In this document: positions 43,337 to 51,846 of the stretch, in pieces
Position numbering within the stretch: position 1 is the stretch's first letter
Layout of the letters: each line of letters opens with the position of its first letter
NCBI GenBank assembly: GCA_002319795.1
Contig: DCFU01000030.1
Location: 1 to 64,000, forward strand
Origin: Megamonas sp. UBA1796
GTDB taxonomy: Bacteria; Bacillota; Negativicutes; Selenomonadales; Selenomonadaceae
Reading direction: 5' to 3'
DNA length: 64,000 bases
Translations under genes and position numbers: made by a program
Notes under the pieces: model-generated
Seen by the model: the letters and a program-made list of their open reading frames with translations, nothing else
What the model was told of the DNA's origin: nothing
The model's database searches: none

Positions 43337-44533
43337 ATGTATGGAGTTCTATTGTTACTGGCATTTGGGGCAAACATATCTACAGCAGCCACAAGCTGTG
43401 CGATTTTGCTTGGTGCGGGTATTATGCTCATACAAGGGGTTAGAACAAAGTCTTGGCCGGCAGTCGATAGAGGACTTGGAAAAGCCATTTTGGGATATTT
43501 GGTCATACAGTGCATAATAGCGGCATTTTCTTATGAACCCATGGTCAGTTTTGGAGATGTGTGGGCGATAGCATATCGTTTTTTGCCATTGTTTTTTGCG
43601 ATGCTTTATACGAAGACACAGAAACAATTGGCTGGCCTTTGGCTGCTGTTTGCCGTTTCAGTTTTCCTTGATGATATTGTTGCGGCGTATCAGCTGGTGC
43701 ATGCAGGGCAGTTTCGTCCGTACGGGTTCAACAATACTCCTACCTTTTTTTCCAGCCATATGCTTATGGCCCTTCCAGTATTGTTCCTTGCAGCGCAGAA
43801 GTCCTATATTTCCATATGGGGACGACGCTTTATCGTTTTTACAGGAGTGCTGTCGTTTATTATGCTTATTGCTTGCGAAACTCGTGGAGGCTGGGTGGCG
43901 TTTGCTGCTGTTGTTCTGGGGCTGGCCTGTTTGGAAAAGCAATATCGAAAGAGGATTGCTGGGAGCATTGTTGTTATAGGCATTGTAGTTTTTATGGCTG
44001 GGCATGTATTTCCTTTGTTGGAAATGCGTGCTGCCAGCATTATTGATCCGCATAATGTAGCTAACTCGGAGAGGATACTTATGTGGAAGTCAGCACTTCA
44101 TATCAGTGAGGATTATCCTGTTTTGGGAATTGGGCAAGATGAATTTGGTGTATTTTATAACAGTTGGTATATTTCTCCTTCAGCACGAGAGCGTCCGACA
44201 ACATCCAATCCACGTTCCGGACATGGGCATCCACACAACAATATTCTCAAAATGTTGAGCGAAGGTGGTGTGGTGGGACTCATGGCATTTTTTCTCTTTT
44301 ATAGTTATCTTTTTTATCGCCTTTACCGATTATATAAAGAGGAGCGAGGGAAGCTGAATATTTCCTATGCATTGGCCGGGATGTTGATCTTTATCGGAAT
44401 ACAGGTGGAAGGGTTGACAGATACCAATATGAATCAGGTTCCGATCATGCGAGAGTTTTGGTTCCTTATGGGACTCTTATTTGTAGCAGGAAGAATCGAA
44501 TTAGCAGCAAAAAATCAGGGGAAAAGTCTATAA
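43337..44533 (+). CDS. waaL: O-antigen ligase (WaaL family)
   Basis: A 398-residue polytopic membrane protein of the Wzy_C/O-antigen-ligase family with about 10-12 hydrophobic segments. ACETRGGWVAF precedes a long periplasmic loop containing NSERILMWKSAL, GIGQDEFG and HGHPHNNILKMLSEGG, whose histidine is conserved in ligases. It joins O-polysaccharide to lipid A-core in the periplasm. ATG 43337 has TAGGGGAA upstream; a TTG at 43304 would add 11 residues. It ends the mixed-composition core block. Confidence 0.82.
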   Translation: MYGVLLLLAFGANISTAATSCAILLGAGIMLIQGVRTKSWPAVDRGLGKAILGYLVIQCIIAAFSYEPMVSFGDVWAIAYRFLPLFFAMLYTKTQKQLAGLWLLFAVSVFLDDIVAAYQLVHAGQFRPYGFNNTPTFFSSHMLMALPVLFLAAQKSYISIWGRRFIVFTGVLSFIMLIACETRGGWVAFAAVVLGLACLEKQYRKRIAGSIVVIGIVVFMAGHVFPLLEMRAASIIDPHNVANSERILMWKSALHISEDYPVLGIGQDEFGVFYNSWYISPSARERPTTSNPRSGHGHPHNNILKMLSEGGVVGLMAFFLFYSYLFYRLYRLYKEERGKLNISYALAGMLIFIGIQVEGLTDTNMNQVPIMREFWFLMGLLFVAGRIELAAKNQGKSL

Positions 44534-44599
44534 GCAGAGGAGAAGATAGTTTTCGCATAGTATGTAGGGGCGTTCATGTGATTGATGGTAGAGTACTCT
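44534..44599. other. Spacer between waaL and IS relic
   Basis: No feature recognised. It marks the border between the core genes and the AT-rich O-chain locus. Confidence 0.3.
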
Positions 44600-45041
44600 G
44601 CTATTATACTAATGGTAAATCGCTGTGATTGCCTTAAGCACAATCTGTTTCTGGGTATGATAAACAGACTTTTTGTTCTTCAGAAGGTTATAGTAGGCGT
44701 TGGGGCAAATGTTGCATTTACGCAATAGCCAGCGCACGCTAAATGCATGATGATGTTCTTGGATAAAACGATATGTCTCTAACCGATTTCCTTCGCAAAG
44801 AATGCCGCTGCTTTTTCAGGAAGAGATTCTCTTTTCGGAGCTTACGCATTTCATTCATGGCATCATATTCATTTTGGCTTTCTGAGTTATTTTGGTATTC
44901 TTGGCGAAATTCGTTGCATCATTTGGCGACACTGGATTTTGATATCCCATATTCTTCAATGAGACTTTTCATCGATCGTTCTTCCTCAAGTGGAAGACGG
45001 ACGATTCTCTTTTTAAAGATTTCGTCGTAACATTGTGGCAT
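44600..45041 (-). pseudogene. Decayed IS3-family transposase (orfA and start of orfB)
   Basis: The minus strand from ATG 45041 reads MPQCYDEIFKKRIVRLP, then EEYGISKSSVAK, a stop codon where a Trp is expected, then CNEFRQEYQNN and MRKLRKENLFLKK. This is the helix-turn-helix and leucine-zipper layout of IS3-type OrfA. After a frame change it continues as FIQEHHHAFSVRWLLRKC and PNAYYNLLKNKKSVYHTQKQ, the beginning of OrfB, and stops near 44605. The DDE catalytic domain is missing. No intact terminal repeats were recognised, so the element cannot move itself. Confidence 0.75.
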
Positions 45042-45221
45042 GATAACATCTTCAAATTCTATTATATTTTATCAGTCATTGATGTTACAACTTTAGTTTA
45101 TCACTTCAATATAATAGCAATGAGAAAATAGCGAGATGTTATAGCAAATCAAAGTGAGTAAGATAAGGTATTGATATTTTTTACAGAAAAAATTTTCATA
45201 TATATCACATAAGTAAAGATT

Positions 45222-45250
45222 TTGCCTTTTTTTGTTTATTATGTTATGAT
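45222..45250 (+). promoter_or_regulatory. Promoter of the O-polysaccharide locus
   Basis: TTGCCT (45222-45227), 17 nt, TATGAT (45245-45250) in an AT-rich stretch 60 nt upstream of the wbaP-like ATG. Spacing is ideal and each box has four or five consensus bases. It is the best candidate for transcription of the locus. Confidence 0.5.
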
Positions 45251-45310
45251 AAAAAATGATTTTTAATAAAAATATAAGTTTCTTAAACATATAAGAGGAG
45301 ATATTGGCGC

Positions 45311-46765
45311 ATGCAACAGCAATCTCAAAACAAAGACAAGGGAATGCATTTTATAGATAAATATGCTTCTTTTTTTTGGTCTATTATTTTGTTTGGAGTT
45401 GATTATGTTGCTATTGTTGCTGCTGAGGGGCTGTCCTATATAATGAGGAGAGATCTTTTATTTATAGCAAATCATTCCTTTTATATTTCAAATGTTTATT
45501 TTTATATTATTGTGCCAACAATATTTTTATGCTTTTTGCATTCTTCAAACACACATATTCGCCGTATGCCGTTTTGGAAAATGGCACAAAATGTTTTTTG
45601 GGCCATTTTTTACAGTATTTTAACAATTATTATGCTTATGTACTTTGGCAGGGTTGCCGAGGTTGTTTCCCGCCTTTTTGTGGCTATGACCGGAGTATGT
45701 TCATTCATTTTTATTTTAGTAGCACGCTATACTTTTAAGAAATATTTTAATGCACACAATTTGTTACAAGTTTCTGTGGTATTTATTGGTGCAGGGAAGA
45801 CAGCAGAGCTTGTAGTAAATTCATTCAACCGTGATTCGGGATTTGGATATAGGATTGTTGGTTTTATCGATGATCATCCTGTCTCAAAGAAATTAGCTGA
45901 GGATTTTTGTGTTTTGGGTGGTTTTGATAAAGCGGTAGAAATTATACATAAGGTTGGTGTGCAGACTGTGATTATTACAGCACCGGGTCTTTCTGCGGAG
46001 AAACAGGTGGAACTTGTGAATCAAATACAATTGCATGTAAGAAATGTTGCTTTTGTACCGGATCTTATTGGCACTCCTTGTAATCTTGAAGTTGAAAGCC
46101 TTTTTGATGAAAAGATTATGCTGTTAAAGGTTAAGAATAATTTAGCGCTATGGTATAATCGACTCTTGAAGCGTGTGTTTGATTTAGTTGTCGGTTCGTT
46201 TGGAATGTTGGTTGTCGTTCCCTTAGGAATTCTTTTAGGTATACTTATTTATATAGATAGTCCGGGTCCAATTATATTTGCGCATCGTCGCATTGGCCGA
46301 TATGGAAGGGAATTTTCTTGTTATAAATTTCGTTCTATGGTGCCAGATGCTCAGTATATATTGGAAGGATATCTGGAATGTCATGCTGAGGCTCGTGAAG
46401 AATGGCAGCGTGATTTTAAGCTGAAAAATGATCCACGTATAACTAAGGTAGGAGCATTTTTACGTAAGACAAGTTTGGATGAGTTGCCACAATTTTTAAA
46501 TGTTATTAAGGGAGAAATGAGTCTCGTTGGTCCTAGACCGATTACTAGCGAAGAGGTTTCTAAATATGGGGACTACATTAATGATTTTTATCTTGTGCCG
46601 CCTGGTATCACTGGTATGTGGCAGGTCAATGGGCGTAGCAATATAAGTTATGAGGAACGTGTTGCAATGGATTCATGGTATGTGAGAAATTGGTCTGTAT
46701 GGATCGATATGGTGTATTTGTTAAAGACTTTGAAAGTGGTATTTCAAACGAAGGGGGCCTATTAA
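45311..46765 (+). CDS. wbaP: Undecaprenyl-phosphate sugar-1-phosphate transferase (WbaP/WcaJ type)
   Basis: A 484-residue polyprenyl-phosphate hexose-1-phosphate transferase that starts O-chain synthesis. Four or five N-terminal hydrophobic segments are followed by a nucleotide-binding-like domain (VVFIGAGKTAELVVNSF, near residues 155-170), a further membrane helix (LVVVPLGILLGILIYI), and the catalytic domain with RRIGRYGREFSCYKFRSM, KTSLDELPQFLNVIKGEMS, VGPRP and PGITGMWQVNGRS. It ends GAY like WbaP. The family usually transfers galactose- or glucose-1-phosphate. AAGAGGAGATATTGGCGC precedes the start. Confidence 0.92.
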   Translation: MQQQSQNKDKGMHFIDKYASFFWSIILFGVDYVAIVAAEGLSYIMRRDLLFIANHSFYISNVYFYIIVPTIFLCFLHSSNTHIRRMPFWKMAQNVFWAIFYSILTIIMLMYFGRVAEVVSRLFVAMTGVCSFIFILVARYTFKKYFNAHNLLQVSVVFIGAGKTAELVVNSFNRDSGFGYRIVGFIDDHPVSKKLAEDFCVLGGFDKAVEIIHKVGVQTVIITAPGLSAEKQVELVNQIQLHVRNVAFVPDLIGTPCNLEVESLFDEKIMLLKVKNNLALWYNRLLKRVFDLVVGSFGMLVVVPLGILLGILIYIDSPGPIIFAHRRIGRYGREFSCYKFRSMVPDAQYILEGYLECHAEAREEWQRDFKLKNDPRITKVGAFLRKTSLDELPQFLNVIKGEMSLVGPRPITSEEVSKYGDYINDFYLVPPGITGMWQVNGRSNISYEERVAMDSWYVRNWSVWIDMVYLLKTLKVVFQTKGAY

Positions 46766-47119
46766 AAAAAGGAGCGTTATATGGTAAATTGAGTTTGTAG
46801 GATGGAAAGGAAACGAATCCTTTTAACAATGGACTTAGTGAATGATGCTTGAATTTATTTCGACAGAGATTTCGATGTTTAATTAGTTTGGTTTGAAGGT
46901 TTTTGTGTGTTTTACTATGAGGTTAGTATGCCCCTAACTGTGGATTATTACGTATATATAATTTTCATGATTGAGAATATGAGAAATGCTTTGTATATAA
47001 TACATTAATTGGTTACTATGTGGAAAGCATATTAGTACAAACCTTGAAAATAAAAGATAGTGGTTTTTTCAATCTGATGAATTTACAATAGAAGTGCAAC
47101 AACGATGAAATAAAACATG
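46766..47119. other. AT-rich intergenic region without recognisable gene
   Basis: About 350 bp following wbaP. AAAGGA/TCCTTT near 46806-46823 could form a weak hairpin. No coding remnant, tRNA or promoter of good quality was recognised before the IS30-type relic begins. Confidence 0.35.
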
Positions 47120-47405
47120 GCACATAGACTTCTGATATAATGGTGTTTGCAAAGAAAATGGACCGAAACAAGTCAATAATTTTCTGTGAGCTTCACCGAA
47201 ATTCTTCCACCGGATACTATATCCTCGTAAAGGCCCAAGAATACTATATAAATCGCCGTAAAATTTGTAAACCACCTATCGTGCTATTTATGCGGGTGAC
47301 CTAGACGATAAGCCGCTTTCTCATGGGAAAGTACGGCGTGGTACACAAGTTACGCCATCACGGCAAAAACAGACACGTAAAGATAGCATCTCAAGTATTA
47401 TATCT
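47120..47405 (+). pseudogene. Decayed IS30-family transposase fragment
   Basis: The plus strand reads MDRNKSIIFCELHRNSS then GYYILVKAQEYYINRRKIC, matching the N-terminal helix-turn-helix part of IS30 transposases, where LGRSxSTISRELKRN is typical. It then passes to TYRAIYAGDLDDKPLSHGK and, in a shifted frame, GVVHKLRHHGKNRH. Several frame changes and the loss of the C-terminal catalytic part show it is a relic. Confidence 0.6.
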
Positions 47406-47449
47406 TGTGGTTTTTTTGTTGAGTTTGATTTGTGCAGTACTATTAATAA

Positions 47450-48520
47450 ATTACTAGTACTGCTATCGTATATAATGTATGTGTACTGCACAAACCAAAA
47501 AGCCGAGCTCATTCCTTGGACTGAAATTGAACGCGAATATGCCAAACTTTTCAAAGGGATTAAAGGCCATGTAGCAATTTCTGCCCCGTATGGCATTAGT
47601 GGCTTTGCTCATTCAGACCGAATACGGATACTCGGATCAAGAAACGGTAGAACAGATTCAGGAAAATCCGTATTTGCAGTTCTTCTGTGGATTACCCAGC
47701 TACAAGTATGAACGCCCCTTTGATGCTTCGGTCATGGTGCGTTTTCGCAAGCGCCTGAGCGCGGATACACTGAAATAAATCAATGAACACATCATTCGTA
47801 AGGCGGAAGCTTCCCAGAAGGAAAAAGATGACAAAAAGAATCAGCCTCCGAAGAATTGTGGTACTATGATCGTAGATGTGACCTGTGCTCCCTCGCAAAT
47901 CAAATATCCCAGAGATACGGAACTCTTGGATGAAGCTCGCGCAAAACAGGAACAAATGGTTGCTGTTTTGCATGATCCGGCAAAGGGCAGGAAACCTCAC
48001 ATGTACCAGAAGATTGCCCGGAAACAACATCTAGCCATTGCCCGTAGTAAACGAAACAGTGTCAAAAAATTTGGAAGGCGAATCGGTAACAACTGCAATA
48101 CATTCGGCGTGATCTCGGTATTGACCGAACGCCTCTAGAAAAAGGCGGGAAACGCAGTAAGAGACAGGAATCGCAGCTGCAGGTGATTGAAAAGTTCTAC
48201 GAACAGCAAAAATACATGTATGAAAACCATCTATAGCGTCAAAGATCGGATTGTCAACCTCTGGCAACTCTATCTGCGCCCCATCGTGAAAGGAAAATCC
48301 AAGGCACCGGTAAAATTCGGAGCAAAACTCGATGTCAGTGTTTTGGATGGCATGGTACGACTGAAAAAGCAAAGCTTTGATGCCTACAGCGAAAGCGAAC
48401 TGCTGGAGGTGGAGATAGAAAACTATCAGCGCTGATACGGTTGCTCTCCTGCGAGGATGCTGGCCGATAAAATCTACCGGAATCGGAAGAATATGAGCTA
48501 TTGTAAAGAACATGGCAGAT
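47450..48520 (+). pseudogene. Decayed IS5-family (IS1182-type) transposase
   Basis: Fragments in changing plus-strand frames reconstruct an IS1182-like DDE transposase: PWTEIEREYAKLFKGIKGH (about 47517-47575), TEYGYSDQETVEQIQENPY and FDASVMVRFRKRL (47605-47775), a stop at 47776, CAPSQIKYPRDTELLDEAR (from 47881), VKDRIVNLWQLYLRPIVKG and VKFGAKLDVSVLDG (48238-48350), and MLADKIYRNRKN (48457-48495). At least four frameshifts or stops interrupt it, and the C-terminal end is lost after YCKEHG. It lies next to the IS30 relic, so this stretch has taken repeated insertions. Confidence 0.8.
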
Positions 48521-48780
48521 ATTTTTGCCTTGTCGATTTTAGCATCGAACCTGAGCCGAGCTTTGCGTGTGCCAATTTTGAAAATGGTACATATTTTATG
48601 GCAAGTGCTTCTTGGCAGTTTCAAATGGAGCTATCAGATAAAATTGCTTTTTGAGCAGTGGGCATTATATAGCTATAAGTAACACTGTATATATTTTTAA
48701 GACAAATTGTCTTGACAGGTTTGTTGCTGGTATGACTGTATAGCAGGTTTTTACGAAATATTTATAGCGAGGTAAAATAA
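48521..48780 (+). promoter_or_regulatory. Possible promoter upstream of the DUF4422 gene
   Basis: A perfect -35 box TTGACA (48712-48717) is followed 18-19 nt later by TGTATA-like sequence (48736-48742), a poor -10. A small hairpin AAGACA-AAT-TGTCTT overlaps the -35 region. The rest of the gap holds no recognisable gene. Confidence 0.4.
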
Positions 48781-49551
48781 TTGCAAATCAAAATATTCGT
48801 TGCAACTCAAAAAAAATATTGGATGCCTAATGATAGTGTATATGTACCTTTACAAGTCGGAGCTGAGGCAGGAAATAACTTAGGATATGCCCAAGATAAT
48901 ATCGGTGATAATATTAGTGAGAAAAATGCTCATTATTGTGAGCTTACAGGTCTTTATTGGGCTTGGAAAAATTGTGCACAATTTGATGCTATAGGTTTGG
49001 TACATTATCGTAGATATTTTGTATCGAGAAGGTTTTGGGAAATTTTGAAAAAGAAAAAATGCAGCATTTTGCATAGAGATGATTATAAAGAGCTTTTGCG
49101 GCAGTATGATATTATTTTACCTAGAAAAAGACATTATTATATTGAAACCGTGCGTAGCCAATATGAGCATGCCCATTACAAAAGAGATTTAGATGTAATA
49201 GAATATATTATTAAGGAAAAATATCCTCAGTACAGTAACTCTTTCGATAAAGTTATGGCGAAGCGAGAATTGTATCTTTATAATATGATGGTTATGAAAA
49301 AATATATTTTTGATGAGTATTGTACGTGGTTGTTTGATGTCTTATTTATGGCAGAAAAACGGATAGACATCAGTGGATATGATGTATATAATACAAGGGC
49401 TTTTGGTTTTTTGGGTGAAAGGCTGTTTAACGTGTGGCTTGAAAAAAATCATCAGTTTACAAGAAAAGAAGTTAGTGTGCTTTGTTTGGAAAAACAAAAT
49501 TGGGTAAAAAAAAGTACCTTGTTTGTAAAGAGAAAAATAGTGGGGAAGTAA
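48781..49551 (+). CDS. DUF4422-family glycosyltransferase-like protein
   Basis: A 256-residue protein of the DUF4422 group found in capsule and O-antigen loci. It starts IKIFVATQKKYWMP and contains GDNISEKNAHYCELTGLYWAWKN in short blocks, GLVHYRRYF, YDIILPRKRHYY, YNMMVMKKYIFDEYC and the terminal GERLFNVWL. Members are believed to be glycosyltransferases with a GT-A-like fold. The start is TTG 48781 after AGCGAGGTAAAATAA. It is AT-rich like the rest of the locus. Confidence 0.82.
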   Translation: MQIKIFVATQKKYWMPNDSVYVPLQVGAEAGNNLGYAQDNIGDNISEKNAHYCELTGLYWAWKNCAQFDAIGLVHYRRYFVSRRFWEILKKKKCSILHRDDYKELLRQYDIILPRKRHYYIETVRSQYEHAHYKRDLDVIEYIIKEKYPQYSNSFDKVMAKRELYLYNMMVMKKYIFDEYCTWLFDVLFMAEKRIDISGYDVYNTRAFGFLGERLFNVWLEKNHQFTRKEVSVLCLEKQNWVKKSTLFVKRKIVGK

Positions 49552-50232
49552 ATGGAAAATTATGTTCGATAACTGTATATCAGGAAATGAAGACAAGTGA
49601 TTTATATATACATAATAATAGTTTGAAGGGTGCATTAGATTTTATCACTTATTTTAATTCATTTAGTATAAAAAATGGCTGCGGTATACGACTCTTCAAT
49701 CTATTGACGTAAAATTACAAGTAAAAGGGCGATTTTTTATTGTTTGGAAACTCATTAGCATTGAAGGAGAAAAAATATTTTTTCAGAAACAATAGAAAAG
49801 GAAGTATATATGCGCCATTTTTGTTTAAACAAGTTAAATGGCGATATTTTAGGCTTGGTGCTATATAAACAAGATAGTGCTAGTAGGTTTCTTGAAGGAA
49901 CATATTATGAAGATTTTTCGTGCTGGCAGAATCAGAGACTAAGGGCTGCAATTTGTACATATCGTAGAGAAAAATATATGATGCGTACAATGTATGTTTT
50001 AGAAAACTTAATTGATAAATATTCTTGGATGGATGTTTTAATTATTGATAATGGTAGTACATTGCATAAGTATACTAAATCTAGAAAAATACGTGTTATA
50101 CAAGATCGAAATTATGGCGGAAGTGGAGGATTCACTCGCGGAATGCTAGAATATATGCAGCAGGGAAAGATAAATTATATATTATTAATGGATGATATAA
50201 TATTAGAACCATTAATAGTGGTTGGAAGCTAA
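49552..50232 (+). pseudogene. Decayed GlfT2-like glycosyltransferase
   Basis: Three frames together give a protein related to the intact copy at 51827-53344. The first reads LYIHNNSLKGALDFITYFNSF (compare IMDFGTYFNCFSVKKW in the intact copy). The second, from about 49672, reads KKWLRYTTLQSIDVKLQVKG. The third, from about 49780, includes ATG 49810 and reads AAICTYRREKY then RNYGGSGGFTRGMLEYMQQG. The metal-binding motif is altered to LLMDDIILE (MMDDDVVIE in the intact copy), and the frame ends soon after at 50232 with the catalytic C-terminal half missing. Confidence 0.75.
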
Positions 50233-50327
50233 TAGTATGAAGTATCAGGAAGTCAATGTGGCTTATTTAGAATATCAAAATTGGCCAACAAAATTTTGAT
50301 AGAGAAAGTTTTTTTAGGAGTGGGAGT

Positions 50328-51104
50328 TTGGGAACATATTTTACGACATTTTATAAGTATAAATACCTTTTATATGTTTTGGTTGAACGGGATATAAAAA
50401 AGAAATATCGTCGCAGTGTTTTAGGTGTGCTTTGGAGTATGCTGAATCCTCTTTTAATGATGATTATTACGGTAATGGTTTTTTCAACACTGTTTCGTTT
50501 TGATGTTGAAAATTATGTGTTATACCTTTTAGTCGGTCAGGTGGCATTTACTTTTTTTAGTGAGGCAACATCATTTGCTATGGGGTCAATTCTAGAGAAC
50601 AGTGCATTGATTAAGAAGGTTTATATGCCTAAATATTTATTCCCTTTTTCGAGGGTTATGTCAAGCTGCATGAATTTGGTGTTTACCTTGCCGGCTATTC
50701 TAGTGATTATGATATATACAGGGCAGATTCCTACATGGAAAACTTTAGCGTTTATTTTTCCGTTGTTGCTTATGCTTATTTTTTGTTTGGGGATAGGATT
50801 GATATTATCAGCATGCGTGGTCTATTTCCGGGACATGTTTCATTTATATAGAGTATTGATTTCTGCATTGAATTATGCAACACCTATTTTTTATCCAGAA
50901 TCAATTATTCCGCCAGAATACAGATTTTTATTGGATTATAATCCGTTATACTATTTTATCAAAGGATTTAGAGAAGTTATCTATAGTGGTGGATTGCCGC
51001 ATATGGATACCGTGGGAATATGTTTTGGGTTAGCATTAGCTTCTGTGTTGGTGGGTATTATAGTTTTTCGTAAAGCGCAAAATAAGTTTATCTTGTATCT
51101 TTAA
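50328..51104 (+). CDS. wzm: Polysaccharide ABC exporter, permease subunit (Wzm)
   Basis: A 258-residue ABC-2-type permease with about six transmembrane helices. The N-terminal amphipathic region contains LVERDIKKKYRRSVLGVLWSM, characteristic of O-antigen and teichoic-acid exporters, and NYATPIFYPESIIPPEYR lies before the last helices. With the ATPase encoded 10 nt downstream it moves the lipid-linked polysaccharide to the periplasmic side. The start is TTG 50328 after TTAGGAGTGGGAG. Confidence 0.92.
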   Translation: MGTYFTTFYKYKYLLYVLVERDIKKKYRRSVLGVLWSMLNPLLMMIITVMVFSTLFRFDVENYVLYLLVGQVAFTFFSEATSFAMGSILENSALIKKVYMPKYLFPFSRVMSSCMNLVFTLPAILVIMIYTGQIPTWKTLAFIFPLLLMLIFCLGIGLILSACVVYFRDMFHLYRVLISALNYATPIFYPESIIPPEYRFLLDYNPLYYFIKGFREVIYSGGLPHMDTVGICFGLALASVLVGIIVFRKAQNKFILYL

Positions 51105-51114
51105 GGAGATTTGT

Positions 51115-51846
51115 ATGGCTGAGAAAATTATTGAAGTAGATCATGTAACTATGAAATTCAATTTAATGGAAGAAAAAGTTGATACATTGAAGGAATACAT
51201 CGTAAAGTTGATTAAGGGAAAACTTATGTATAATGAGTTCGTTGCCTTGAAAGATGTTTCTTTTTCTATTGAGAAGGGAGAAGCATTTGGCTTAGTGGGG
51301 TTTAATGGTGCAGGTAAATCAACGATGCTTAAAGTTTTGGCAGGAGTGTTGAAACCGACAGAGGGACAGGTTATTGTCCGAGGTAATATTGCGCCGCTGA
51401 TTGAGGTGGGAGCAGGATTTGATCCGGAGCTGACTGCGATGGAGAATGTTTTCTTGAATGGAGCCATACTAGGACATAATAAAGCTTTTTTGCAAGAACA
51501 CTTTAATGCAATTATTGACTTTGCTGAGTTGCGTGATTTTATAAATGTACCAGTGAAAAACTTTTCGAGCGGAATGTATTCACGGCTTGGCTTTGCAATT
51601 GCTACAGAGGTTCGGCCAGATATTTTGATTGTCGATGAAGTTTTATCTGTTGGCGATTATCAATTTCAGCAGAAATGCGAGCAGCGAATCACGCAGATGA
51701 TGGAAGCTGGTACGACAATTATTTTGGTTTCACATGATATACATACGGTTGAAAAGATTTGCAATACCGTAGCCTGGTTAGAACATGGTAAACTGCGTGA
51801 TATTGGTGAAGCGGGAAGGATTTGCAATGAATATCAGAAGCATTGA
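51115..51846 (+). CDS. wzt: Polysaccharide ABC exporter, ATPase subunit (Wzt)
   Basis: A 243-residue ATPase with Walker A GFNGAGKST (62-70), signature FSSGMYSRLGF, Walker B ILIVDEVLSVGD and the switch histidine in LVSHD. It stops after the nucleotide-binding domain and so lacks the C-terminal carbohydrate-binding domain that in some Wzt proteins recognises a chain-end modification. Its 3' end overlaps the next gene by 20 nt. Confidence 0.93.
   Translation: MAEKIIEVDHVTMKFNLMEEKVDTLKEYIVKLIKGKLMYNEFVALKDVSFSIEKGEAFGLVGFNGAGKSTMLKVLAGVLKPTEGQVIVRGNIAPLIEVGAGFDPELTAMENVFLNGAILGHNKAFLQEHFNAIIDFAELRDFINVPVKNFSSGMYSRLGFAIATEVRPDILIVDEVLSVGDYQFQQKCEQRITQMMEAGTTIILVSHDIHTVEKICNTVAWLEHGKLRDIGEAGRICNEYQKH

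Noticed and set aside
44773..45030. Plus-strand open frame of 85 codons after waaL
   Set aside because: It is the complement of the IS3-type OrfA relic, which has clear family similarity on the minus strand.
49482..49712. Plus-strand frame of 76 codons read as a separate small gene
   Set aside because: Its first part overlaps the DUF4422 gene in another frame and its second part is the N-terminal domain of the decayed GlfT2-like transferase.
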